Shown: in pieces, positions 7,841-15,681 of the stretch | Position numbering within the stretch: the first letter of the stretch is position 1 | How the letters are laid out: every line of letters begins with the position of its first letter | Source: JBBSGD01 sp038254435 | GTDB taxonomy: Bacteria > Actinomycetota > CADDZG01 > WHSQ01 | Length of the DNA: 29,610 bases | NCBI GenBank assembly: GCA_038254435.1 | Contig: JBBSGD010000025.1 | Location: 1 to 29,610, forward strand | Reading direction: 5' to 3' | Made by a program: the position numbers and the translations under genes | Notes under the pieces: generated by a model | Told to the model about the DNA's origin: nothing | Databases searched by the model: none | The model's input: only the letters and a program-made list of their open reading frames with translations

Positions 7841-8097
7841 CGTGCACCACGTGCACCGCCTGGGTGAGGGGCCGGCGGGAGCCGCGCGTGCACCACGTGC
7901 ACCGCCTGGGTGAGGGGCCGGCGGGAGCCGCGCGTGCACCACGTGCACCGCCTGGGTGAGGGGCCGGCGGGAGCCGCGCGTGCACCACGTGCACCGCCTG
8001 GGCGAGGGGCCGGCGGGAGCCGCGCGTGCACCACGTGCACCGCCTGGGCGAGGGGCCGGCGGGAGCCGCGCGTGCACCACGTGCACCACGTGCACCA
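7841..8097 (-). repeat. Array 2: five 46-bp units plus a partial sixth
   Basis: Units begin at 7841, 7887, 7933, 7979 and 8025, each exactly 46 bp, and a partial sixth begins at 8071 with an extra CACGTGCAC step. Each unit has a 20-bp core CGTGCACCACGTGCACCGCC and a 26-bp GC-rich linker. Units 1-3 differ from 4-5 by one base (ggTga versus ggCga), so they are nearly identical. Copies abut with no unique spacers, so this is not a CRISPR array. The core is inverted relative to array 1. As 46 is not a multiple of three, the reading frame rotates with each unit, arguing against coding. Confidence 0.92.
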
Positions 8098-8338
8098 GAC
8101 ATTTGCCCGGGGCCGTCACGCGCATTGCACGAGATGCTGAGCCTGCCTCAGCCTTCCTGGCTCGAGCACCGCCGCGGAATCCTATGCAATCCCTCCGTGC
8201 GAACATTTGAAGCGGTCCGCGAGTCCAAAGAGAAGCCTCTCCAGGTGAGCCGGCATCGGTCGATTCGTTAACTACTACTCCTGTCATAGGGTACGCACTT
8301 CCCCATCCACCCTCTAGAAGCAAGCGAGCCCGCTAGAT

Positions 8339-9541
8339 ATGACCTTCGTGCAAGGTGACATCCGGCGCCTGACCGCAACTGCGGCGGTCCTTGTCGTCGT
8401 GGCTGCCTCAGCGGCATCGTGCACCGGCTCGAGCGCCGATCCGTCCCGCCGCGCCGACAAGAGCGGCCGGACCAAGGATTTCTCCCATGCCAAGCCTGTG
8501 CAGCTCGCGGTCATCGGTGACAGGGCGGGGACCGTTTCGTGGAAGCGGCCACTGGCACTGTCCGCCGTCCACGGGCGCCTCCTGGCGGTCACCGTGCGTG
8601 ACGGCTTCGGGCACGTCCTGCGCGGCACGATCGCGCCAGGTGCCCGGCGCTGGACGAGCGCTCCCAAGCTTGTCCCGAGCACCACCTATGCGGGGACGGT
8701 TCGTCTCCGCAATGGCGCCGGGAAGCTTGTTGCGCGCCACTTCTCGACGCAGGCGTCCGGCGCCTCCGAGTACCTCGACCCTCTCATCAGCCCGGGAGAC
8801 GGAACCGTGGTTGGAGTCGGCATGCCCGTCATCGTGCAGTTCAACCGCGACGTTCCCCTCGATCGGCGTGCGGCTGTCGCCAAGCGGATGAAGGTGACGA
8901 GCAAACCGTCGGTGAAGGGCGCATGGCATTGGTTTGATGCGACTACCCTGCATTGGAGGCCGAAGACTTACTGGCCGGCGCACACCAATGTGCACGTCGA
9001 CGTCAACCTCGACCGTTTGCATGTCGGGGGCGACCTCTGGGGACGGGGCCGCCACACCTCCGACTACTCGATCGGCGATAGCCATGTCTCGGTTGTCGAC
9101 GTCAATCGCCACACAATGACCGTCAAGAACAACGGGCATGTCGTTCGCACGCTGCCCATGAGCGCCGGACGAGCTCGATACCCGACCCACGCCGGTGTTC
9201 ACCTCGCGCTCGAAAGGAACGCCGACGTGGTGATGGATTCTGCCACGATCGGCATTCCCCGCAACAACCCCAACGGCTACTACGAGCACGTCGCGTGGGA
9301 CGTGCGCATCAGCTACTCGGGCGAGTTCGTGCACGCGGCACCCTGGTCGACCGCCGAGCAAGGCAGTGCCAATGTCTCACACGGATGCGTCAACCTGTCC
9401 ACGGACAACGCCAGATGGTTCTATGGCTTCACGCGGCGAGGAGACGTAATCGATGTCGTCGACGGAGGCCAGGCAACCGATGTCTCTGATCCCGGCACCG
9501 CCGATTGGAACATCCCCTGGCTACGGTGGGCCAACAGCTAA
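8339..9541 (+). CDS. L,D-transpeptidase lipoprotein (LdtMt2-like, YkuD domain)
   Basis: A 400-residue exported lipoprotein: basic N-terminus, hydrophobic stretch and lipobox ending at Cys28 (SAASC). Two Ig-like modules (about 50-145 and 150-250) precede a YkuD catalytic domain (about 255-375) with VHAAPWS and the active-site SHGCVNLS, nucleophile Cys350. This order is that of the mycobacterial enzymes that make 3-3 peptide cross-links in peptidoglycan on the outer face of the membrane, and the motif set is complete. No strong Shine-Dalgarno precedes the ATG. It is divergent from the sigma operon across the repeat region; whether the envelope-facing sigma controls it is an open inference. Confidence 0.93.
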   Translation: MTFVQGDIRRLTATAAVLVVVAASAASCTGSSADPSRRADKSGRTKDFSHAKPVQLAVIGDRAGTVSWKRPLALSAVHGRLLAVTVRDGFGHVLRGTIAPGARRWTSAPKLVPSTTYAGTVRLRNGAGKLVARHFSTQASGASEYLDPLISPGDGTVVGVGMPVIVQFNRDVPLDRRAAVAKRMKVTSKPSVKGAWHWFDATTLHWRPKTYWPAHTNVHVDVNLDRLHVGGDLWGRGRHTSDYSIGDSHVSVVDVNRHTMTVKNNGHVVRTLPMSAGRARYPTHAGVHLALERNADVVMDSATIGIPRNNPNGYYEHVAWDVRISYSGEFVHAAPWSTAEQGSANVSHGCVNLSTDNARWFYGFTRRGDVIDVVDGGQATDVSDPGTADWNIPWLRWANS

Positions 9542-9567
9542 AGGCTGGGCGCCTCAGTCAAGCCTTT
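9540..9567. terminator. Weak hairpin after the L,D-transpeptidase
   Basis: AAAGGCT (9540-9546) pairs with AGCCTTT (9561-9567) across a 14-nt loop that starts at the stop codon. It lies between convergent genes. The stem is short, so terminator function is tentative. Confidence 0.35.
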
Positions 9568-9659
9568 GATCAGCCCGACGGCGTGCGCTTTCGAGTTGAC
9601 TCGCACGCTGTAGGTGCCACAGGACGAGGACCCGATAGCCCGGTGCCGTCAACTACACG

Positions 9660-9701
9660 TCGAAGCAGGGGTCTCGTCAGTCGAAGCAGGGGGCTCGTCA
9701 G
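9660..9701. repeat. 21-bp tandem duplication
   Basis: TCGAAGCAGGGGTCTCGTCAG (9660-9680) is repeated at 9681-9701 with one change (20 of 21 identical). The second copy covers the stop codon of the aldehyde dehydrogenase, which ends at 9698. Confidence 0.75.
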
Positions 9702-11233
9702 GTGGGTGGATAAAGCGAGTAGGTGGGAAAGTTGCCGTAAAGCTGCTCATCGGATTGACCGTCCGTCACAGCTCGCACCAACAGCTCGCCGCCCACGAAT
9801 GCGCCTCGCCACGATGCTCCCTTGCCGCCGAAGAACTCGGCCTTGTCGCCTCGTGAGCGGGGCTTGTTGACCCCGATCTTGAAGGCTTGGACCTGCTCGG
9901 AGAGCTGAGTCGCCAGATGCTCGTCGTCGCAAGCGAGCGATGCGACAAGGGCTCCGTTGGAGGCGTTCATCGCTGCCAGCATCTCGGAGACCGTGTCCAC
10001 CACGACGATAGTGTCGATGGGACCGAACGGCTCCGCGTGCATCAAGTCGACCGACCCGGGAGGAGCCAGGACACATGCCGGGGCGACATAGGCGGAGACG
10101 TCCTGGTCATCGAGGAAGGCGCCGTCGGCGAGGCTTCCACGGTACAGAGGGATGCCTCCGCCGTCGACGGCCTCGGCAAGCAGATCACCTAGCTCCCTGG
10201 CTTTGGCCGCGCTGATGACGGGGCCGTAATCGAGATCGGGCAGCTCATCGTCTGCATTCTCAACCGCGAGCGGGTGTCCGAAGGAGACACTGCGCGCCAC
10301 CTCGAGGTACATGGCAAGGAAGTCGTCGAACAACGAACGCTGCACGACGTAACGAGGGTAGGCGGTGCAGCGCTGCTTACCGTACTCGAAGCCCTTCTTG
10401 AGGTGCTTGGCGAGAAGGTCCCATTGCGAGAAGGCCCACACGCCCCAGGCATTGAGCCCTTCCTGCTCGAGGAAGTGGCGCTTGCCGGTATCGACGAGCT
10501 GCGCCGCGACCTTCCCGCCGTTCGAGCGCCCGCCCACGAACGCGAGCGCGCCGATCTCATCGGCGCTCACCAGAGCGTCGGACAGCTCGCCCCCCGTGCC
10601 GGCGAGCAGCGTTACCGGTAGCCCTGCGCGCCGCATGATGGCGTGCGCGACGGTGAGGCACACAGCGCCGCCTTGAGAAGGGGTCTTGGCTATCACCGCG
10701 TTGCCCGCCAAGAGCTGCACCAGCTCGGAATGAACCAGCACACTCATCGGATAGTTCCAGCTGGCAATGTTGCTCACGGGCGCGCTGAGAGGGTTGCGGC
10801 CCTCGAGCATCGAGTCGATCTCCTCGAGGTACCAGCGCACTCCCTGCAGGCATCGGTCGACGTCGACGCAGGCAAGCCGCCATGGCTTACCGATCTCCCA
10901 TAGGAGCAACTGTGCAAGTGTGTCGCGACTGTCGGCGAGCGCGTCGACGGCAGCAGATACCCGTTCCTTGCGCTCCTCGAGCGGCTTCTGTGACCAACCC
11001 GCATGCTCTTTGGCGACGTGGGCCAAGGACTCGAACGCGATGTCAAGGGACACACGGGAAGGCCCCGGGATCTCGCTGCCGTCCACCGGAGTGACGGCGG
11101 CTTGCGGCTCGCCCCCGTCCTGCCATCCGCCGTCGAACAGATTCAGCAAGCGATTCCCATCAAACGCTTCGGGCGCGGCCGACTGAGCTCGCGCGTAGAC
11201 ATCGGGCCACTGGAGTCCGGGCTTTGCAAGCAA
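9698..11233 (-). CDS. Aldehyde dehydrogenase family protein
   Basis: A 511-residue NAD(P)-dependent aldehyde dehydrogenase of full family length. Catalytic elements are all present: N160 in ASWNYP, K183 in AKTPS, the general base E256 in LEQEGLN (a variant of ELGGKN), the nucleophile C289 in GKQRCTAYPR, and the cofactor-contacting AEPFGPI motif later. The departures from the canonical motifs mark a divergent subfamily, so the aldehyde is unknown. The start is a TTG at 11233 with GAGG 7 nt upstream; no in-frame ATG is better placed. It is an isolated gene, convergent with the transpeptidase and on the same strand as the methyltransferase about 100 bp upstream. Confidence 0.9.
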   Translation of the reverse strand: MLAKPGLQWPDVYARAQSAAPEAFDGNRLLNLFDGGWQDGGEPQAAVTPVDGSEIPGPSRVSLDIAFESLAHVAKEHAGWSQKPLEERKERVSAAVDALADSRDTLAQLLLWEIGKPWRLACVDVDRCLQGVRWYLEEIDSMLEGRNPLSAPVSNIASWNYPMSVLVHSELVQLLAGNAVIAKTPSQGGAVCLTVAHAIMRRAGLPVTLLAGTGGELSDALVSADEIGALAFVGGRSNGGKVAAQLVDTGKRHFLEQEGLNAWGVWAFSQWDLLAKHLKKGFEYGKQRCTAYPRYVVQRSLFDDFLAMYLEVARSVSFGHPLAVENADDELPDLDYGPVISAAKARELGDLLAEAVDGGGIPLYRGSLADGAFLDDQDVSAYVAPACVLAPPGSVDLMHAEPFGPIDTIVVVDTVSEMLAAMNASNGALVASLACDDEHLATQLSEQVQAFKIGVNKPRSRGDKAEFFGGKGASWRGAFVGGELLVRAVTDGQSDEQLYGNFPTYSLYPPT

Positions 11234-11338
11234 CGCATTACCTCGCAGTTTCTTTGAAGGAGCGGACGCCGATATCCTGCGCCGCGCACGATAGTGGCCA
11301 GTCTAAGCGGGCGGCCTGCTCTCCGGACGGCCGCAAGA

Positions 11339-12115
11339 TCACCTACACCTCACCTTCACGCCGACCCAGTGAAACAACCGTGCGACGCGTCGATACGGGT
11401 CCCTTCTTCCCGCTTCCCACTCGGCCTCCAGCACATCGTCCAGATCCGAGCCCGGGCGCTCCCTCGTTCGGTAATCGGTAAGCACTCTCACTCCGTACCA
11501 CGCCGCTTCCTCGACGCCGGCCCGAGCAAAGACGTCCGCGACGCGCTGAGGCTCGTCGCCCCGAGTCACGACGCCGAGGTTGCCGACATCCCTGTCGGTA
11601 TCGAAGACCTCCAGCGCGTCGCGCCAGCGGCCCTGCAAGGCCGGGCGCAGTGCTAGTGCCGAGGCGTTCTTGGCAAGCACCGACACGACGCCGTCGGTAG
11701 CGAGCAGCGCAACAAGGGACCGCAGAAGCGCGTCTGGATTCTCAAGGTACATCACGACGCCGTGACACAGCACAGTCTGAAAGGACCTGCCGGCGAGCAC
11801 CTCAGGTGCGTCCTCGCCCCTGGCCTCGACGAGGTCGACGCGTTCGCGTACCTCGGGGCTCTCCTGTTGAAGTTGTCTTGCGGCGCGCCCCAGCATCTCT
11901 TGTGACGGATCGAGGATGGTCACCGTGTAGCCCGAGCGGGCAAGCGGCAGCGACTGGAGACCCGTTCCCCCGCCCACGTCGAGCACAGCTCCAGGAGGCG
12001 AAGCGAGGTGCTCACGCAGCTGGCGGGAAACGAGAGAGTGGCGGACCGTGCCGCGCAGGGTGTCGTAGTGGCCGACAAAGGGCTCGGCTAGATCACGATA
12101 GGGATCGCTGGTCAC
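11339..12115 (-). CDS. Class I SAM-dependent methyltransferase
   Basis: A 258-residue protein with a GTG start. SAM-binding motif I VLDVGGGTG is at residues 44-52, followed by the acidic end of strand 2 in VTILDPSQEML, and by a motif resembling post-I/II in GRSFQTVLCHGVVMYLENPDALL. This is the SmtA/CmoA-like methyltransferase pattern of many tRNA- or small-molecule methyltransferases. The C-terminal third has no recognised motif and may form the substrate lid. It is divergent from the secreted Asp-box protein and upstream of the aldehyde dehydrogenase on the same strand, but with a gap that does not require a shared transcript. The substrate is unknown. Confidence 0.85.
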   Translation of the reverse strand: MTSDPYRDLAEPFVGHYDTLRGTVRHSLVSRQLREHLASPPGAVLDVGGGTGLQSLPLARSGYTVTILDPSQEMLGRAARQLQQESPEVRERVDLVEARGEDAPEVLAGRSFQTVLCHGVVMYLENPDALLRSLVALLATDGVVSVLAKNASALALRPALQGRWRDALEVFDTDRDVGNLGVVTRGDEPQRVADVFARAGVEEAAWYGVRVLTDYRTRERPGSDLDDVLEAEWEAGRRDPYRRVARLFHWVGVKVRCR

Positions 12116-12282
12116 GAAGGCCAGCCTATCTGGGGACCGCCGTTCGACGCCGCCGGGGCCTGCGTGACGGCTTGCCAGTCTGCGGCGAGATCGAGGCGAG
12201 CAGGAGCCGTGCCGGCGGCGTCGAATCTACTGATATCAATTAGGTGTCATCCAGGGCAAACACAGAGCAAAAGGAGCAAACC

Positions 12283-14847
12283 GTGGGTCTAAGACGCGTC
12301 GTTGCACTGCTGCTGACTGGGACCCTCGTGGCCCTGTTTACGGTCGTGGGGGCCGCAGCCTCTACCCCGCCGGCCGGGACGGTCACCGTGCCGTCGAGTG
12401 CAGGGGGCACAGCCATGGACAACTGGACGGGCACGATCCCGCCGGGAATCAACCCGACCAGCGACTGCACTCCTCCTTCGCCCAGCACGCCAGACAGCCA
12501 TTTCATTCAGATCAATGTCCCCGCAGGCACCTACCAGACCGTGAACGCCTCGTTCGCGTTCTCGATCTCGTGGAACCCGGGCACGCCGACCGAGGACACT
12601 GCCGACGAGATCTTGACGGTGCTCGCTCCGGACGGCTCCGAGGTTGGCTCCAGCGACACCGCCAGCACCACCGAGACCGTCAACGCAACGAATCTTCCGG
12701 CCGGCAAGTACACGGTACTCGCCTGCGGCTTCAACAACGAGCTCCCGCAGGACTACTCCGGCAAGCTGGTAGTAAAGACGACCAGTGCATCGTCCGAGTC
12801 CTCCCTGCCCTCAGCCGACGCTCGGGGCCTTAAGTTCTCGGCCGCGGTCCCTGCCGACGTGCAGCGGGACGAGGCCGAGCCCCTCATGGAAACCGGCAAG
12901 GACGGGCGCATCTACACGTGTGGTCCCACGGGCTTCTCCAACATCTCTGACTACGCTCAGGTCTCCACCGACGGGGGCGACCAGTTCCACATGCTGGGCA
13001 CTCCCCCGCGCGGGCAGCAGGGGGCCGGGGGCGGCGGCGACTGCGGGATCGCTCTGGGAGTCAACAAGAACATCGAGAATAACTACCAGTACGCCTACAC
13101 GGGCCTCGGGCCCCTGACCGGCTTCGTAACCTCGACGTCGGAGGACAACGGGCACCGGCTCGCCACGGGAGGCCCCTTCGGCAACGGGGTCACCGACAAG
13201 GGAGGCGGCGCCGACCGCCAGTGGATGACGTTTACCAGCGCCAAGGACGTGCTCCTCATCTACAACCAGCAGGAGCCACGCAACGTCGTCGTGCAGAAGT
13301 CATCAGACGGGGGATTGACCTACAGCCCGCTCTCCGCGGTTGCGGCGCACGATCCCGATTTCCCCGGTCCCATCCGCTACGACCAGCAGCACCACCTCGC
13401 GTACTTCGGCTGGAGCCGCGGCGATCACGTGAACCTGTCGGTGTCCCGCGACGGCGGCACCAGCTGGTTCAACTGCCGTGCCGCCACGGCACCCGCGTCG
13501 CCGGCCGGTTTCGTGACCGTCGACAACGACAGCGCGGGCAACATCTACATGGCATACGGCGAGAAGGCCAAGTACCACACCTACATGACCGAGCTGACGG
13601 CAGATCGCGTCAGCAAGTGCGACCAGAAGGTCGATCAGGATCCGACCTCCACCGAGCAGCCCACGGTGAATCCCGGCTTCTCTCCGCCGGTGCAGGTGGA
13701 CCGCAACGGCGTGCGCACGACCGTGTTCCCGTGGATCGCCGCGGGCGCCACACCCGGCCGCGTGGCGGTCGCCTTCTATGGGACGGAGAGCGACGGTAAC
13801 CCCAACCTCGGCTCTTTCAAGGCGTCGTGGGACGTGTACGTCAACCAGTCGCTCAACGCGCTGTCGTCGGCGCGCACCTTCAGCCAGGTGAAGGCCACCA
13901 CCCACCCCTTCCACTACGACTCGATATGCCTCAACGGCCTCGGCTGTGACCTCAGCGTGCCGCCGGGCGACCGCTCTCTGGCGGACTTCTTCGCCATCGA
14001 CTACAACCAGGCGGACAAGAAGCTCTCGGTCGTGTTCGACCGCGGCAACAAGAAGCCCGATGAGGCCAGCGGTCACGTGGCCACACCGATGGTCACCACT
14101 CAGATAGCCGGTCCCACGAACGGCGGAACGAGCCTCACTGCGCCTGCGTCGCGGGCGGTTGTGAGGACCTTCTCGGCCGATCCCACGAAGGACGCGCTGG
14201 CGAGGTACTCGTTCATCCTTCCCGAGCCTCCCGAGCGCTTTCCGCCGACGGAGAACGAGCCCGGGGGCGACTTCACCTCGGTGGCCGTGGGCCCGCAAGT
14301 CAATCTCAACACCGGGCAACCCGTCGCCAACGGTGGCTTCACGGTAACGATGAAGCTGTCGAGCTTGTCGGATGCTTCTCTTACGCAAGCGATGACCGGC
14401 ACCGACTCACAATCCTTGCTGTGGGTCTTCCACTTCGTCAACGGCTATCAAGCGTCGGCGGCAAGCGCCCGCTACAACCCGGCCCAGGGCTTCACCTTCG
14501 GGTACAACAACTACACGACCGGATCGGCACCGTGCCAGTCGTCCCTCGCGGGCAACGGGGACAAATGCGTGCTCTTCCCCGGCGACACTCCCATTCAGGG
14601 CAAGGTCGACCGGGCGACGGGGACGATTCGCTTGAGCGTCCCGCGCATACTGCTCAAGGGCCTGAGCGGGGGCACCGGCCCCGACCAGCGCCCCAGTCAG
14701 GTTCCGGCGACGAACGGAACTCGTTTCTACGACGCCACCGCTTTCTCGATGGGCAACCCGGTTTCACCGACACAGGATGTGCAGTCGTTCCTCTACCCGC
14801 TGGACAACACCCCGGCGATGGACTTCCTGCTCGGCTCCGGAGGGTAG
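12283..14847 (+). CDS. Secreted Asp-box (BNR/sialidase-fold) protein
   Basis: About 854 residues. The frame extends to a GTG at 12244, but the GTG at 12283 has AAGGAG 6 nt upstream and gives a clean Sec signal peptide (basic GLRRVV, hydrophobic core, AAAS cleavage region near residue 27). An N-terminal beta-sandwich, prepeptidase-like region (about 30-170; the PAGTYQT and PAGKYTVLACG strands) is followed by a beta-propeller-like part with Asp boxes: STDGGDQF, SSDGGLTY and SRDGGTSWF. The C-terminal 250 residues are unassigned. Asp boxes are structural, so sialidase activity is not shown; I see no clear catalytic arginine triad. It probably acts outside the cell. A strong terminator follows. 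Confidence 0.8.
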   Translation: MGLRRVVALLLTGTLVALFTVVGAAASTPPAGTVTVPSSAGGTAMDNWTGTIPPGINPTSDCTPPSPSTPDSHFIQINVPAGTYQTVNASFAFSISWNPGTPTEDTADEILTVLAPDGSEVGSSDTASTTETVNATNLPAGKYTVLACGFNNELPQDYSGKLVVKTTSASSESSLPSADARGLKFSAAVPADVQRDEAEPLMETGKDGRIYTCGPTGFSNISDYAQVSTDGGDQFHMLGTPPRGQQGAGGGGDCGIALGVNKNIENNYQYAYTGLGPLTGFVTSTSEDNGHRLATGGPFGNGVTDKGGGADRQWMTFTSAKDVLLIYNQQEPRNVVVQKSSDGGLTYSPLSAVAAHDPDFPGPIRYDQQHHLAYFGWSRGDHVNLSVSRDGGTSWFNCRAATAPASPAGFVTVDNDSAGNIYMAYGEKAKYHTYMTELTADRVSKCDQKVDQDPTSTEQPTVNPGFSPPVQVDRNGVRTTVFPWIAAGATPGRVAVAFYGTESDGNPNLGSFKASWDVYVNQSLNALSSARTFSQVKATTHPFHYDSICLNGLGCDLSVPPGDRSLADFFAIDYNQADKKLSVVFDRGNKKPDEASGHVATPMVTTQIAGPTNGGTSLTAPASRAVVRTFSADPTKDALARYSFILPEPPERFPPTENEPGGDFTSVAVGPQVNLNTGQPVANGGFTVTMKLSSLSDASLTQAMTGTDSQSLLWVFHFVNGYQASAASARYNPAQGFTFGYNNYTTGSAPCQSSLAGNGDKCVLFPGDTPIQGKVDRATGTIRLSVPRILLKGLSGGTGPDQRPSQVPATNGTRFYDATAFSMGNPVSPTQDVQSFLYPLDNTPAMDFLLGSGG

Positions 14848-14875
14848 TCGGAGCGAGATTCGTAAGGCGCACAAG

Positions 14876-14912
14876 AGAAGGGCCGGCCCAAACCGGCCGG
14901 CCCTTCTGGTTT
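14876..14912 (+). terminator. Strong intrinsic terminator
   Basis: A perfect 13-bp stem AGAAGGGCCGGCC (14876-14888) and GGCCGGCCCTTCT (14895-14907) closes a 6-nt loop, followed by GGTTTG. It lies 29 bp after the Asp-box gene stop. The stem is symmetric, but the next gene is also on the plus strand. Confidence 0.85.
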
Positions 14913-15039
14913 GCTCGTTGACCGACTCCCCGGGCCACCAGTCCCTGCTCGACCGTGTGGCTGGCCGCAGCGATGAAGCTGGTGGTCGAATCGGCCGCTC
15001 CCCGCCCGCCAGAGCTCCCCATCGGGGAGAATTGAGTGC

Positions 15040-15654
15040 GTGTACTGGCGCAAGGTCAGTGGGTTGGTGCTTCCGGTCTTCATTGCCGGGCACCCCGCGC
15101 TCGATTTCTGCAACACCCGGGCGGGGTGGGGAGAAGAGGCTCCCAAGGAGTACCTGCACACCTACGATCACCTCGCCGTCTGGACACGGGAGGCGGGGCT
15201 CCTTCCCGCCAGTTGGGTGAGCGAGCTCCGCCGGGCAAGCGCAACCGCTCCCGATGCCGGTGCGAGAATCCTGCGGCGCGCCCTGGCGTTTCGCGACGCA
15301 TTCTACGAGGTGTGCCTCGACCCGGGCCGCGGACCAAGCTGGAACATTCTCGCCGCCGAGGCGCGGCGAGCTGCGGCATCCTCTGAGCTCGTACCTCTCG
15401 CCGGGCGCGGCGTCTGGAAGCTGCGCCGGGACGCCGGACCCGTCCTCCCGCTTCTCGCCGTAGCCCACAGCGCCGCGGAGCTGGTGGCTTCTTCTGCGAT
15501 CGAGACCATAGGAAGCTGTCCGGGACACGGCTGCGGCTGGCTGTTCCTCAATCCGAGCGGGCGCCGGCGCTGGTGTTCGATGGCCGGGTGCGGCAACCGA
15601 GCCAAGGCGCGCCGTCATGCCCGGCGAGCGAGGACAAGCCGGTCGGGCGCCTAG
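15040..15654 (+). CDS. CGNR zinc-finger / ABATE-domain regulator
   Basis: A 204-residue protein from a GTG start. The N-terminal ABATE-type region has the family-typical AGHPALDFCNTRAGW. The C-terminal CGNR zinc finger has four cysteines at C160, C165, C179 and C184 in CPGHGCGWLFLN and RRWCSMAGCGNRAKARRH. This family is thought to be DNA-binding transcription regulators of stress or catabolic genes, mainly in actinobacteria. It stands alone after a strong terminator and is convergent with the FtsX-like permease. The target is unknown. Confidence 0.9.
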   Translation: MYWRKVSGLVLPVFIAGHPALDFCNTRAGWGEEAPKEYLHTYDHLAVWTREAGLLPASWVSELRRASATAPDAGARILRRALAFRDAFYEVCLDPGRGPSWNILAAEARRAAASSELVPLAGRGVWKLRRDAGPVLPLLAVAHSAAELVASSAIETIGSCPGHGCGWLFLNPSGRRRWCSMAGCGNRAKARRHARRARTSRSGA

Positions 15655-15681
15655 GCCAGAGCTGCTCCCGCAAGCCGCTTC

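Larger units (their letters stand above)
7231..8338. other. Gene-free 1.1-kb divergent region with repeat arrays
   Basis: No convincing gene is seen between the sigma factor and the L,D-transpeptidase. Open frames across it are artefacts of low-complexity repeats translated as Val/His or Pro/Gly/Ala/Arg runs. The sequence holds a short direct repeat (GGCTGTCCGCCTC twice near 7408-7437), a 9-bp-based array (7463-7571), a unique spacer (7572-7840), a 46-bp array (7841-8097) and about 240 bp of unremarkable DNA before the transpeptidase. Confidence 0.6.

Noticed and set aside
7841..8097. CRISPR array
   Set aside because: The 46-bp units abut directly with no unique spacers, and no cas gene is present.
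7164..8323. Long open frames through the repeat region encoding Val/His or Pro/Gly/Arg repeat proteins on both strands
   Set aside because: They arise from low-complexity DNA. The 46-bp unit rotates the frame, no ribosome binding sites or domains are seen, and several frames are open at once.
13303..14388. Minus-strand 361-codon frame within the Asp-box gene
   Set aside because: It is antisense to a well-supported secreted protein with signal peptide and Asp boxes, and has no family features.
12283..14847. Calling the Asp-box protein a sialidase
   Set aside because: Asp boxes occur in many propeller proteins, and I could not see the catalytic arginine triad, Tyr/Glu pair or FRIP-like motif.
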